This document shows, piece after piece, positions 45,110 through 57,444 of a DNA stretch of 64,000 nt. The stretch covers positions 104,310,682 through 104,374,681 of the forward strand of contig CM045762.1 in assembly GCA_025200525.1 (NCBI GenBank), in the 5' to 3' direction. The notes under the pieces are model-generated. The model ran no database searches. It was given only the letters and a program-made list of their open reading frames with translations, and was not told where the DNA came from. The position numbers and the translations under genes were made by a program. The number at the start of each line of letters is the position of its first letter. The stretch's first letter is position 1. Origin of the DNA: Camellia lanceoleosa (Eukaryota; Streptophyta; Magnoliopsida; Ericales; Theaceae).

Positions 45110-45334
45110 TCATATAAGATTAAACCAATCCATGCCATGATTGTAATTATTTTCTGGCACATAAAAAATATTTCCAAACCCTTCCATCCCAAACTTTCCT
45201 AGAAAAGGAGGTGGATCCATGGCTTCCATGGAGAACAATGAAGCCGGGCTGTTGCTTGAAACATCATCCCTTCTCTCCAGTAGCCTCTGTATCTCCTTCT
45301 CTGCCTCGGAAAGCTATTCCTTGAGCTTCATTAC
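45110..45334 (-). pseudogene. HD-Zip class I last exon (HB21/HB40/HB53-like), broken
   Basis: On the minus strand, after a TTACAG acceptor (45335-45340), 75 codons read VMKLKE, a stop, LSEAEKEIQRLLERR, FSMEAMDPPFLGKFGMEGFG and YVPENNYNHGMDWFNLI, ending at TGA 45110-45112. The acidic, aromatic C-terminus ending in a MxWxN-type motif, behind a leucine-zipper tail, is that of HD-Zip I transcription factors of the HB21/40/53 branch. The stop (TAG at the expected CAG, Lys-Glu-Gln) kills the frame. No homeodomain exon is found up to 46.7 kb. It is either a decayed local gene or a fragment carried by the adjacent CACTA-type element. Confidence 0.78.
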
Positions 45335-45340
45335 CTGTAA

Positions 45341-46700
45341 ATTAACCAATAATTTGTTATAAGATTGGGATGGTTACTTGATTTGGTTTCCAAACCTTAG
45401 GAGTGGGGAATTATAATAAAAAACCATGAAGTGGTTGGTGGGTGTGAAAATATAGAGTAATGCTAGACATTTTTTTAATTGTAGAAAATAAAATATGTGG
45501 ACCAAAGATTCATTAATCTACATCTTACATTTTATTTTTGTGGACACTTTTTCTAGGTTTGTGGTTTATCCGGAAAGAGTTTTACTACGAATCTAGAAAC
45601 CAAATACATGAATGAACACAAAAATATACAGGAATTGACTAGATTTTACAAAATTTATTGGTGCGCCCACTTCTAAAAAATTTGTCTCTCATATAAACCC
45701 ATCATTCCTGAAGTGGCAAATTGAGTTGATGAAGAGTTCATACCTTAATTCACTGATAAAAAGGCAAACATAATAATTCAGTTGAAGCATCATACAAATG
45801 ATGTAATAGAAATTATGCAAAATTGCATCAACCCACAATGAAAGAAGATGTCTCAGAGAAACAGAACTTGACAAAATAACAGAACTCTAGGCAAAGCCCA
45901 CCAATCACAGCCTTCTAATTACAACTCTTACTATTGTCATTTGATATATAGTATTAGGCAGTCCATTTGTCAAAATTTTAAAATTTTAAAATGAAAAAAG
46001 AAGAGAAGAAAAAAAGTTATTCTGACAAGAATGTGAGGGAGAATGCTTATTCGCTGATATATGATTACATGACATACATATGCATGATGAGTCCTCCACT
46101 GTGGGACAGTATATGAATTATTTTGGGTTCTCGAAAACAATTATGGTTCTAAATACTTTTTCTGTAATAGATAAGTGATGCATCCATCCCTAATGACATC
46201 AAGAAGTATTGTATTTTATCTAACAATTGGATCTTATTTAACTAAACAAGGAATTCAACTGGTCTTGCTTGAGCCTTAATTATTTTATTTATTTTTCTTT
46301 AGTGCCAAGATATTGAAATACTGGGTCTCTAATTATGGTAGACCAACCAAACAGAGAGCAATTAAAGAACAAGTTTCAGTCAAAAAACTTCATTACATAA
46401 TTCTTAGTTCCAACCACTTATAATTGGTAGTAAAGTGGGCACAAACAATAAACAATAAACCACCACCATTCAGATATTAAACACTCCAACTAATTGCAAA
46501 ATCATATGATAGGATTTAATTTGAATACATAAAAATCTCAAACCTGATAGAGACCCTCCAGAGAAATGATGCCCACCAATATGTGCCATGAGAAGACCAA
46601 CCCAAGATCCTCAAAGCTCCCAATTTAGAAAGAAAGCAAGCAAGTTTAATAAACCCAAAACCAAAAGCAAGCAAGTTTAATTTCAACGATAAAATAGAAA
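45341..46700. other. Non-coding DNA
   Basis: AT-rich with no supported frame. I searched specifically for a homeodomain exon (WFQNRRAR) on the minus strand and did not see one. Confidence 0.45.
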
Positions 46701-46703
46701 TAG

Positions 46704-48276
46704 TGTAACAACGCCTGCGGGGGACCTCGCTACAGTTCGGACTCGATTTTGTCACAGTTCTAAATCTGAACCAAAGAATCCAAATCCGGCAAATCGTTTT
46801 TGAAAACAGATTTTTTGAAAGAAGTGCCAAACATGGACTGCTTCGCTAGATATAGAGTCGCCACCTAAATATTTTATTAATGGGGGAATTTAGGAAACCC
46901 TGACTCGGTGCCAAAGGCCATGTGTCCGTCATCACCAAAGTTGCCTCGGCTCGGGAGCTTGGGTACGATTGGGGAAGGTCAGCTATGAGCCCCCCCTCTC
47001 GCCCAATCCGAAGATTGGCCTCTACTAACTGTGATATCTTGTTTTGAAAACATTATGTGTTCTTATTCCGGTTATTAGCCTAGATTTACTATGTTATGCG
47101 CACAGTAAACAAGTATAGACCGAATCGCCTAAATTGGAACAAAACATTGCATATCTGTTTGTTTTGGGAAATGCTTTGGGTTTTGCTACTCACAAGTAGG
47201 CTAAAACACGGATTTCAACGAGTTATTCCAACTCAAATAATCCAACCTTCACCCACAGGCATTCAGACAGTTTAACATATAAACATCTAGCCACATGGTA
47301 AGCATGCTATTATGACAACATTCACACGCATGCAAGGATGCTAAAGCATAAAATACTTACAAAGTACTCCGTGCCTAGAATAAGAACATGTCAGCAATCA
47401 ATGCATGATCCAAGTCCATGTTAAGTGCCTAATGTATCGCATACAAAATGTCACTAGAATAGGCTCGGCTAATCTAAGGATGACATGTGAGGTGCATAGG
47501 AAGCATGTATTCAAAGTTAAATTTGAAATATAATGCGATTAGCATGATGCGCCGAGCCCGGTGCATGCAATACTGACGAATGATGCACGCATGCGTAACA
47601 TGAGGTATGCTAAAGTAAACATGTCCTAATACTAACCATTAAAGCATGTAAGTAAAAGGGAGAAAGAAGTGGAGGTTGGAAGACATACACACACTCACCC
47701 ACGCTTATTACAAATTCGCCCTCGCTCGGAGGGGCCGAAAGAATAATACAGACTAAATAAATAATCAACTATTCTAGCTAATTAACTATTACAGGCCAAC
47801 TAAATTAATTTAAGCAAATTAATTAATCTAATAAAGCAATAAATAGTCCCGGGATGAAGGCTCAATGCAGTGCGCGCTCGGCTTTGCCCGGAAATCCAAC
47901 GACATGCCCAAGATGCCTCTGTTTTCCCTGCTCTGCTCCTCTGAGGTGTGCCAAAGTCTCAAGGTTTGCTCTATGGATGCCAGGGAACACCACCGGCTGG
48001 GGGAGAACACCACCGGCCATGTGGAATGGTCATCGGCCATGAATCTGATCCATCGGCCAATAATGATGGCCGGTCGGCACTAAATGTGGCTGGCCGGACA
48101 AAACTTCCTGTAGAATCTGGTTTGACAGCAGCAGAGGACAATACTTGGCATGGCAGTGCATTTCAAGCAATATATGGACCAATCACACCCCATATCATGT
48201 TTATGACTCAAAGGGACATGAACCTTGGTTCTCGGACCACCAATTGCGCATTTTCATGCATGATGGCCTAAGAAAC
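46704..48276. repeat. LTR-like non-coding repeat, left portion
   Basis: Starts TGTAACAACGCCTGCGGGG, a plausible LTR start. It contains GAGTCGCCACCTAAATATTT followed by AACCCTGACTCGGTGCC, words seen in many plant retrotransposon LTRs. No coding frame. It appears interrupted at 48277 by another LTR-like repeat and to continue at 50289, because both flanks share the same CATGCAT/AAGCATG-rich style. Confidence 0.4.
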
Positions 48277-50288
48277 TGTGACGCCCTCAAAATAAAACCC
48301 ATATCATACACAATATTACAATGCATTACTTAAGAAAATAAATCATTCATCAGAGTATCCAACATTACATATAACATCCAAAAGTGCCCTAAGGGCTTAC
48401 ATCCTGCCAAGCCAACACTTGGTCACAAAAACATGAGTTCTAACTCAAATACAAATAAAGCCCTAGGCTTGAATGTTTACATGTAATTCAAATAAAACAA
48501 TAACTAAAGACAAGGCTTCTTTGTCCAAATCCTCCCAAGCTAAGTCCTTGGAGGTAGTGAATCACCTGAAAATGATGTTCTCATATAGGGTGAGCCACAG
48601 CCCAGTAGAAATATACTAAACCAAATATAAGCATTGAATAAAGCAATAGCATTCAATAGATGGATAATACAAATTATCAGTTTCACTTTCCATTAGTTAT
48701 TCAACTTTTCCTTTTTACCAATATGGCTCAGAACCTGGCCAAACTATAACAGGGAATATGTCTCTCACTGTACATTACTCTCAACATAATAAATGAGACC
48801 CAAGCTCTCATCAAAACACTTCATACTTCCAGTTTGATACACATTTTAGTGCTGTATCAATAAAACACTTCAATATAAATAAGCACACATAAAAGTAATG
48901 CTAATGGAGTCCATCCCCTATCTCCTCCCAAACAATAAAACACTTCAATAGATAAGCACACATAAAAGTGATGCTAATGGAGTCCATCCCCTATCTCCTC
49001 CCAAACAAAATCCGGTTTAGAGGTCCATCCCCTATCTTCCCCTAAACCGTGGAGTACATCCCCTATCTCCTCCCACACAATATGCATATGCAATGCTCAA
49101 CCAATACATGAATGTAAGCACATAACATATATAACAAACAATCAATACATATAATGTCTGTATTAATTCAACAGTCAAAGTTAATGACTTAGCCAATGTG
49201 ATTAGTTTCAGTTATCCCTAATCCACATGCAATGTCTACAACAATCATGACTATCCTCCACCGATAGCCCAAAACAGTTATCTCTAGACTGAAAGTAAAT
49301 AAATCAATAATTCGATAGAGGAGTGATTTAAATTAACCAACTACCCATTTAATCAATAAATTCTTCAATCTTATGAATTTAATTAATTTCCCTAATGTTC
49401 CTCAAATTAAATACACAATTCAATTTATTTAAACAATTAGGGTTTCTCCCTAAATTACCAAAATACCCCCCAACATATTAAAATGCCATAAACTTAGAAC
49501 AACACGTATACATTGGAGTAGGAAATCCCTACCTCGAAGAAATAATCCAAAAAGAGAAGACGAAGATGATGACCCAAACTCAAAGTGCTCCAACTCCAAG
49601 ATTGTTCAGATTAAACTGAAGCCCTCGACCCACACTACCTTTTTAATAAAGCAACTAGGGTAGAAACGCACTCTAGATAGATCAAACCTAAGAGAAAAGG
49701 TGAATAGGGAGAGAGAAAAGTCGGACCTTAGGGTTTTGAACAAAAGAAGATAACAAAAACTGATCAAATTCCGCTGCTGCCTATTTAAACTGAACAGGCT
49801 CGCTCGAGCGAAGACATGGTCGCTCGAGCGACCAGAAACAAGAAAGACTCGCTCGAGCGAAGAAAAGCTCGCTCGAGCCAAGAATGCAATGCTTGTGTCC
49901 GTGAATCACATGCTCGAGCGACAGAATGCTCGCTCGAGCGAAGAACTCGAAAACATACACCTCGCTCGCTCGAGCGAAGAAACACTACTCTCAGGTCTAT
50001 ACTAGACGCAATCGCTCGCTCGAGCGAAGGAACCCTGGATCGAGCCATCAAAGACAAAACTCAACCCTCGCTCGAGCGACCAAACCCTCGCTTGAGCGAC
50101 CAACTCAAAAACTGGACAGCAACACTTGGTTTCCAGACCCAACCAACCTGAAACAAACCTGCCCAACACATCCTATAACTCACATGAGAAAATAAAGGAC
50201 GACAGTAACAATTATACAATGACAAGATCCATGAAACCTAAGTCCGGATACAGTAATCAAATAGGAAAAGACCGGGGTCGCTATAACA
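48277..50288. repeat. LTR-like repeat (solo LTR candidate), 2.0 kb
   Basis: Begins TGTGACGCCCTCAAAATAAA and ends GGGGTCGCTATAACA, giving TG...CA termini with a partly inverted CGCCC/GGGTCG signature. Non-coding. Bases 48885-49050 hold a local duplication (GGAGTCCATCCCCTATCTCC repeated three to four times), and 49800-50105 hold a cluster of GCTCGAGC palindromes. No clean target duplication (GAAAC left, ACCAA right), so the solo-LTR reading is tentative. Confidence 0.5.
49800..50105. repeat. Cluster of CGCTCGAGCG palindromes
   Basis: The 10-bp palindrome CGCTCGAGCG or a one-base variant occurs about ten times, spaced 15-45 bp, often as GCTCGCTCGAGCGA. All reading frames here are low-complexity SLERR/LARAK repeats, so this is a DNA-level feature. 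Confidence 0.9.
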
Positions 50289-52052
50289 ACCAAGTGTGCA
50301 CATTTTGATGTCAAATGTAATGCACTCAAACAACCAAAGGCCCAATCCCTATCACTAGATCAAGGGACAAGGCATGCATGCTAGATGAAGTGCAACCTAG
50401 GCATACAACCTAAATATGCAACATGGGAATGCAAGGTAGACATGTAAGTATACAAACAAACATGCAAGGTAAACATGCAAATAAGCAAAGGATGGAGTTA
50501 AGCTTATTAGGGCAGCCCTTAAGGAAACCCAAAACAGTGGCCAAAATGCTAAATACATGAAGGCAAATGTACACACAAGCATGCATGAAAACATGGTTTA
50601 AGACTTAAGCATAATGAAGCAACTTTCAAGCACACTCGAAAGGGGTAAACATGGACTAATGGCATGTATACTAAGCTCTGAAAATCATGCTATAGGAGGT
50701 GTCAAACCAATTAAACAAAGCAAGCATATCATGCAATCAAGCCCAAAGCCTAAAGCTCACCAAAGAGGCATTGGACTACACTCATCAAGACCAAACATGG
50801 CATGATTTAAACAACTAAAATCAGAGTTTTAGCATGTCAAGATGAACCCTAAAAACCACTTAGATGACATCTAAATGACTTACACATGGAGGCATGCACA
50901 AATGCACTTTCAAGGAGCATGAAATACAAACTCTTGGAACATCAAAGAGCCATGAAACGCAAGTATACGAGCATGCTAAGTGGACTGAAATGACATGGAA
51001 AATGGTCCCAACCCACTAAATCAAAGCAAGTAATGCATGCTATACATTCACATACTTAAGGCCAACAAGCCAAAAATGCAAAGGGGCTATACTAAATATG
51101 CCAAAGTCGACCCAAACAACTAAGGACAGACCTTAATCATGGCAAAACAAACATGAAATCTTCACAAAGCCAAGCCTAAAGCATGCTAGAACAATGGTTT
51201 ACAACCTAAGGCATGTTAAGGCAACAAAATGGCATTACAAGGCATGTATGCTAAGCAAGCATGGTATACCAAAACCAACACACAACAATGCTATTTCATG
51301 GAAAAATAAGCATAAATAACAGCCAAGGCATGGTCAAGATGAGCCTAAGCTAGGTGCTCTCTCAAGAGGCAAAAATAGCCCTTTTCAAGAGCAACAGGGA
51401 GAGGGGGTGGCCCTCTCCTTCTTAGGACTTCAAGGCACCATCCTTACCACTGAAATCCCTCAAGATTTCAGTGGCGAGGAGGCCCGAACACCAAAGTTCC
51501 GGAGCACACTCAAAATGGCACAAAATGGAGCCTTACAAGGCTTAAGAGGGGTCAAACAACCCCAAAGCTTGAAGCAACCTTAAACAACTATTTAGAGGGC
51601 CTAAAAATAGAACTTTTATGTGTTATACACAAAACCAAAAAATAGTTGCAAGGTAGGTAAAAATACAATGCAAAAATGGGGAATAAAGGGACAAGCTTCT
51701 TACCCTTGAAGACCTTCTTCACAAATGGTGGACCAGCTGCTCCTTTAGGTTGAAACCAGCTTCAAAACACTAAAAATAACCCTCAAGGGCCTCAGCTCCA
51801 AGAGATGGTGTGGTAGTGTGTGTTTGTGTGCAAATGTAAGCCTAAACACACACAAGAGAGATATAGATATGGAAGATGAGCAAACCCTAACCCTAGAACT
51901 CAAACCCTAAAAATGTTGCCTAAAATGTCTAACCCTTGAAACAAGAGAGAAGACCTCTCTTTATAGAGCTTTTTGTCTTGTAAAGCTTACAAGACAAGCC
52001 TCTAAAGAGATAGATCCCTCCATACACGTGTATGGAGGGGAGCCAAATGCAA
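50289..52052. repeat. LTR-like non-coding DNA up to the gap
   Basis: A purine-rich plus strand with many AAGCATGC, CATGGCAAAAC and GGCATG words, no introns or coding frames, and weak (CACA)n near 51820. Likely the continuation of the repeat at 46704. Ends at the N gap. Confidence 0.35.
51953..52039. repeat. Two adjacent palindromes beside the gap
   Basis: The first is an imperfect inverted repeat of about 60 bp centred on GTCTTGTAAAGCTTACAAGAC (51974-51994), with outer arms TCTCTTTATAGAGC and GCCTCTAAAGAGA. The second is a perfect 24-bp palindrome at 52016-52039: CCCTCCATACAC followed by its inverse, with CACGTG at the centre. The N gap starts 13 bases further on. Confidence 0.9.
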
Positions 52053-52152
52053 NNNNNNNNNNNNNNNNNNNNNNNNNNNNNNNNNNNNNNNNNNNNNNNN
52101 NNNNNNNNNNNNNNNNNNNNNNNNNNNNNNNNNNNNNNNNNNNNNNNNNNNN
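52053..52152. other. Assembly gap (100 N)
   Basis: Exactly 100 N, a conventional placeholder, so the true size is unknown. It falls between LTR-like repeat DNA and the interior of a CACTA element whose left end is not visible. Confidence 1.
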
Positions 52153-52727
52153 TCATTCAAAATTTGAAGGTCAAAATATATCATCTTTGGCGACTAAAAA
52201 TATGTTTTGGTGTAAAAGATAAAATAATTATTTGTTTATTCGGCGACTAAATAATATTATTAGCAAAACTAATTCTGACGACTAAAAAATTTTGTCCTTT
52301 GAAAATATATTTTTAGCTACCAAATTTTGGTGCAGCAAAAAAATAAAAGTTTTTTTTTTTCATTAAGCGACTAAAATTATTTAGTAGCCAAAACTAGAAT
52401 CTCGGCGACTAAAAAGAAATTTTGTCATTGAAAATATATACAGCAAAAGATAAAAAATAATTTTTTTTTTCATTCGACTACTAAACAATTTTAGTAGCTA
52501 AAGCTAGCTTCTACGGCTACTAAAATTTCTTTAATCGCCAATTGTAATATTTTTAGCTACTAATTTTTTTAGTCCCCAACAATCAACATTCCCCTACTAA
52601 ACAAAATTAGTAGCTAAAAATTCGACTTTGGAATAATATTATTTTTAGTAGCCAATTAGTAACTTCGTGACTAAATTTTTTAGTGGCAGCCAAAAATGGT
52701 CACCAAAAGATGTATTTTCTTGTAGTG
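52153..52727. mobile_element. CACTA element, right part
   Basis: Ends GTATTTTCTTGTAGTG at 52727 and is full of GGCGACTAAAA/TTTAGTAGCCAA subterminal words, the same family style as the element at 4051. The left end is in or beyond the gap, so the duplication (TAG expected) cannot be tested. Confidence 0.75.
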
Positions 52728-52856
52728 TAGGTCTCCATTACAGTGCTTTTTAGGAAAAAACAACCAACTTGACCAAACTATATATATTAAGTAGGGAAAT
52801 TATTTCTGAGGCGGTACCATGTCAGTGCGCTTGTTTAACATCTTGATGTTTAACAG

Positions 52857-53060
52857 CTTTTTTTTATTTTTTATTTTATCGGCCAAAGTTAAATTCTTTA
52901 TTGATGAAGAGAAAACATGCACATTACATATGAAATAACATCAACAAGAAAGAAAGAAAAAAGGACAAGAAAGGAAAGCCAAGAACATAGTGTTTGGTGA
53001 GAAACCAACATTAACTTACAAGACCATGACATGAAGCCAAAACCCAAAAACTAGGTGAAC
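52857..53060 (-). mobile_element. Truncated LINE 3' tail, antisense
   Basis: A T-tract followed by TTCTTTATTGATGAAGAGAA, with GTGTTTGGTGAGAAACCAAC further on; shares layout and the GGTGAGAAACCAACA word with 29117-29330. No coding part remains. Confidence 0.45.
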
Positions 53061-53702
53061 CAATGAAGCTTGCCAACTTCATGCGAAAACTCAGCTAAAC
53101 TTACTTGAAGCCATCAACAGAAAACCTTTTTAAGACCAAACCACTCTAATTTGGATCTCTTGGCATCCAATTTCAATCAAAATAACATGAAATTATTAAC
53201 TAAACAAGATTATTGAACTAGGAAGCTAAGGACAAAAGTTACAAACACAAAAGGTAATCAAAGCCATACTAATGAACCTTATATCTTCTATTTAACTTTT
53301 TTGTCTAATGCATCCATCAAAAATGTGGCAGTCAAAATCGACTTAATTTTATACGCAGTTACTTGCCCTTGACAAACCATCACTTCCACTTACATAAATC
53401 TTGATGTTAGTGAATTTGAAAAGCTTTGTGCACTACAAATTGATCATCCCCATGATTACAAGGCAACGTGCAACCACCAAAACACACAATTTGTCTCCAT
53501 ATAATGTAATCTAGTTTTCATCATTTTGGGCTTCCAATCTGGAAAAGTAACAATTATATAATGTAAAAAAGATAATAATTTTTTAATACACTTTTTTAAT
53601 ATATTTGTTTTCATAAATTTCAATACATATTTTTTACACACTTAAATCTTAACCACAATTCATTTCCCCAAATTATTTACTTTCTTAGAAAAAGAATGAT
53701 AA
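53061..53702. other. AT-rich spacer
   Basis: No supported feature. A CACTACAA at 53432 has no subterminal repeats behind it and is treated as chance. Confidence 0.4.
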
Positions 53703-55139
53703 TGTATTGTCACTACCCAAACCACGCCCTAAAAGTTTGGGCATGACTACCCTCGAAAGCGACCAGGGAACATAAAAAGCGACGCATATGTAACATACAC
53801 GGGGCCTAAGCGGAAGCAGGCGTGTAACAAAAAATCTATTCCATTGAGCTACCACTATTATGCGAGGATCTCAAACATTACGTTAGGTAAATAATATCTG
53901 AGAAAACATCGTCAAAACTTGATCGTATCCAACGTACATGACTTAGACCCGACCCGCGGTGGGCATATAATAAAACATTAATGAAAAGATAGCAAAGCGC
54001 ACTAAGCCAAAAAACCTAGCAAAACTTTTACAAAAATGCATGGGCTTCATCTAAATTACTTTTGGACACCACTGAGGTTGACAAAGAGAGAATAAGCCTT
54101 AAAGGGTTAGAGAGCGAAGCCTCGCTGTTGATTACCTCTGACAGAGACAAAATCTGAGTGGCGAAACTTCGGATGAATAATAGTACATATAAATAATGTG
54201 ATGGTTAACTTGCATAATAAAAGCGTCCTAGCAGTGAGGCATGTGTGATTCATTACGATACCGTAATTATTTCGGTGATCTTGACTGTTGCACATGGGTC
54301 CACTTTTCTATGAGTGACTTTAAGTCAAATAATATCTTGAGCGACCTCCGGAAGTCCAACATCATATATAGATTGGCCGTTGGCCCGAGATGTAAACAAA
54401 CGGCCATAGCCGCCTAGCGGAATCTGAAGCGGCCATCGACCGCTGACGATATCGAGCGGCCTATTGGCGGAAATATCGGAAGCAGCGGCCTTATCCACGC
54501 GGCCCAAACTTCGTCCCTAAAAGGATTCGGGCATGACCCGTATTCGTAAAACGAACACTTAACTTTGATATATACATATCATATGTGGGCCCTCCGAGCG
54601 GAAGCATTTAATATAATAAAATAACACATAAAAAGTATCCATTGAGCTAAACCTAAAATGCCGAGGATCACATTTGTGAGAGTCATTTATTTTTAGACAT
54701 ACCCATGCCATGGCATACATGAAGCCGCATAAACAAACATTGGTATGAAAGGGGTCATATACATACATTTTAACCTTAGGTAAATAATTAAAAGTGTAAG
54801 CCAAAATCTTAACAATAAAACTTGACATAAATGCACTAGACTTGATGCGGAGCTCACAGGCATCTTGAGGTTGACAAGCGAAGGGAGTGAGCTTCAAGGG
54901 TTAAGACCGGACTCCCAAAGTGATTACCTCACAGTAACAAACATAATATAAAATGAGCTGCTCGATTGAATAATAGTACATAAAAGCGGATTCAATGCTC
55001 AACTTGGATTATAATACATATCAATGCATACATAAATAATGAGGCGTAAGGTTAATTGATTACTGTATTAATGGTCTTGAAACGCCAATGATACTGACCT
55101 TGAAACATATTGACGTGAAACATAATATCTTGGGAACAT

Positions 55140-55590
55140 AATGGCTTTAAGCCCTTGAACAAAGTGGCGATAGCCCTTGAACATATTAGCATTAAACTTT
55201 TAAACATGTTGGCATATAGCCCTTGAACATATGGCATGGAAGCCCTTGAAGGATTGGCAGTATTAAGCCCTTGAAAAGTTGGCATGAAGTCCCTTGAAAG
55301 ATTGGCATTAAGCCCGCTATGAAAGTTGGCATGAAGCCCTTGTAAAGATTGGCATTAAGCCCTTGAAAAGTTGGCATGAAGCCCTTGAAAAGGTTGGCAT
55401 AAAGCCCTTGAAGTTGGCATGAAGCCGCTTGAAAGCTTGGCATTAAGCCCTTGAAAAGTCGGGGTGGCATGAAGCTCCCTTTGGAAAAGGTTGGCATTAA
55501 GCCTTGAAAAGTTAGCATGAAGCCCTTGAAAGCGTTGGCATTAAGCCCTTGAAAGAGTGCTGGCATGAAGGCCTTGAAAGATTGTATGAA
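55140..55590. repeat. Minisatellite, about 22-25 bp unit
   Basis: About 18-20 copies of CCCTTGAAAAGTTGGCATGAAG and ATTGGCATTAAGCCCTTGAA variants, alternating ATGAAG and ATTAAG. Unit length varies by indels. On the minus strand it reads as a repetitive FKGFMPTFQGLNAN-type frame, which is an artefact. Confidence 0.9.
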
Positions 55591-55904
55591 TTCAAGAGGT
55601 GTCTCACATATGGACTCTAGAGGTGGCTCACAATATAGCACTTAGTTCCAAGTAGCACTTTGTTCCATACCCAATAATTAATACACGGTCTTACGAGACC
55701 AAACCATTCATATCATGTCATACCATAAGCGGAAACAAATTCATACATATGCATTTATACTTTTTAATCTTAAGCGGAAATCGGAATTCATACTTGATTA
55801 TACATTAGCACTTCGATAAGCGCTAACAAATCAATATAAAAGCATACTTGTTAGTTCCATGAGGGGAATCCCGAAATCGGTAGAACATATAACATAAATA
55901 AACT

Positions 55905-56035
55905 TGTAACATACTTGAAAACATGCGTGAAAACGTACTTGAACTTGTAACATACTTGAGAACATACTTGAAAACATACTTGAACTTGTAACATACTTGA
56001 AAACATACTTGAACTTGTAACATACTTGAAAACAC
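55905..56035. repeat. Short tandem array ACATACTTGAAA/CTTGTA
   Basis: 12-14 bp units ACTTGAACTTGTAACATACTTGAAAACAT repeated in a higher-order pattern of about 36 bp. Confidence 0.85.
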
Positions 56036-57444
56036 GGCATTATTACCCCGGGTAAGGGTATGATACTGATGTCATGAATACTTTACATATATATGGCTAG
56101 TTTATTACTTCAAAAGCGTAACATATTAGAACATAGAACATTTCTTGTTATATCATGTCATTGTTACACTTAGCAAAGACAGAACATGTTACATCATAAT
56201 GTGGGTTGCATGACAAGGTCATCGATATTTAATTACGTCTTTGGGTTGAGCCATCCGTAAGTCAATTAGTTGTTTTATCATAATACTTAGCGGTATTAAC
56301 GTATAAAACAATCCGTGGTCTTAGCTAATTATTCATTAAGAATGGCGTGAATTAAGCTTGATCTATTCATCGGTAGCATATAGAAGCATACACCTTTGTT
56401 TGATCATTTATATATATATTAACATAGTTGACTTAAGTTTAACAGGACATTCCTGATAATTATTAACAAAAAGGTAAGCACATTTTACCGATTGAATGGG
56501 TTCAGAGATACGTGGATATCATAGTTCCATATTGCTTATATGTTCCATTTGTTCGTAAGCTATCTTGTAAATAACAGAATGTTAGTATTCATCCTCAACA
56601 GTAAACAAAATGTACTGCTCACTAATGCCTCTAGATTTCCCAATCAACATAATGTTAACTTAATTACTTGCAAGGAACATAATCTTAACAATGAAAATCA
56701 TTAACGATAATTGAACGCGTGACTATAGAATTACTACTCAGTGCTACCCTCTGAAGTGTGCTTATTACACATATATAACAGTCATTAGTTCTTTTTTCTT
56801 TCCTTCATTATTTTCACAAGCCCACCATTAAGCATCCATTTATACCACAATTTCCTCCATCTCAATATATATAAATAGAAGATTACCATTCTTGCAAACA
56901 CAGTATGGAATTTATAATCAATCACTTCGATTTCAAGATAGAAAGGAATTGTATGGACATCTTCCATATTTTTCCAAAAATCCCTAAATGTCTAGGGTTT
57001 TCACCAAAAACTAAACATTTCCTATCTCCATAAAGAAACTCCATTAAATCATTCTCTTGATTTTAATAACTAAGCAAGTCCACAAGTATTTACCAAAATA
57101 ATTTGGGATTAAACCCATTTCGGAAAGCTCCACATTTTAGGTCACAAAAATCAATATCAACATAGTCAATACCATCCTACATAATCACCACAATTCAACA
57201 TAAACAACATGATTCAACTCAACATCATTAAATATAATTCAACATAATTCAAGAGGAATTCTTAAATCCCATTTCCACATTCCATAGCTGAGTTTATGTC
57301 ATTTATATCGTTAACAAATCATTTCCCCCAATTCCTTTCTCATCATAACATGATTTACATTGCTCATAACAAAGTTCATTCGCAAATTTTAAACATAATT
57401 TCCAAACATTTCCAAATTCCAATTAAACTTGTACATATCTAATT

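Noticed and set aside
47854..48271. Overlapping frames near 48 kb as a gene
   Set aside because: Open in three frames at once with no splice logic or motif; GC-richer LTR-like DNA explains it.
49816..50151. Arg/Glu-rich frames (SLERR, LARAK) on both strands
   Set aside because: All come from the CGCTCGAGCG palindrome cluster read in different frames.
48277..50288. Confirmed solo LTR with target duplication
   Set aside because: Termini look right, but the flanking 5-mers GAAAC and ACCAA do not match, so it was kept only as an LTR-like repeat.
53432..53440. CACTACAAATTG as a CACTA left end
   Set aside because: No subterminal motif array and no partner end.
55140..55590. Regularly spaced repeats that could suggest a CRISPR array
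   Set aside because: Units are contiguous with no unique spacers, vary in length, and the context is a plant LTR-like repeat.
55192..55641. 149-residue frame on the minus strand with FMPTFQGLNAN repeats
   Set aside because: Produced by the minisatellite; its composition follows the repeat and no start context or homology is seen.
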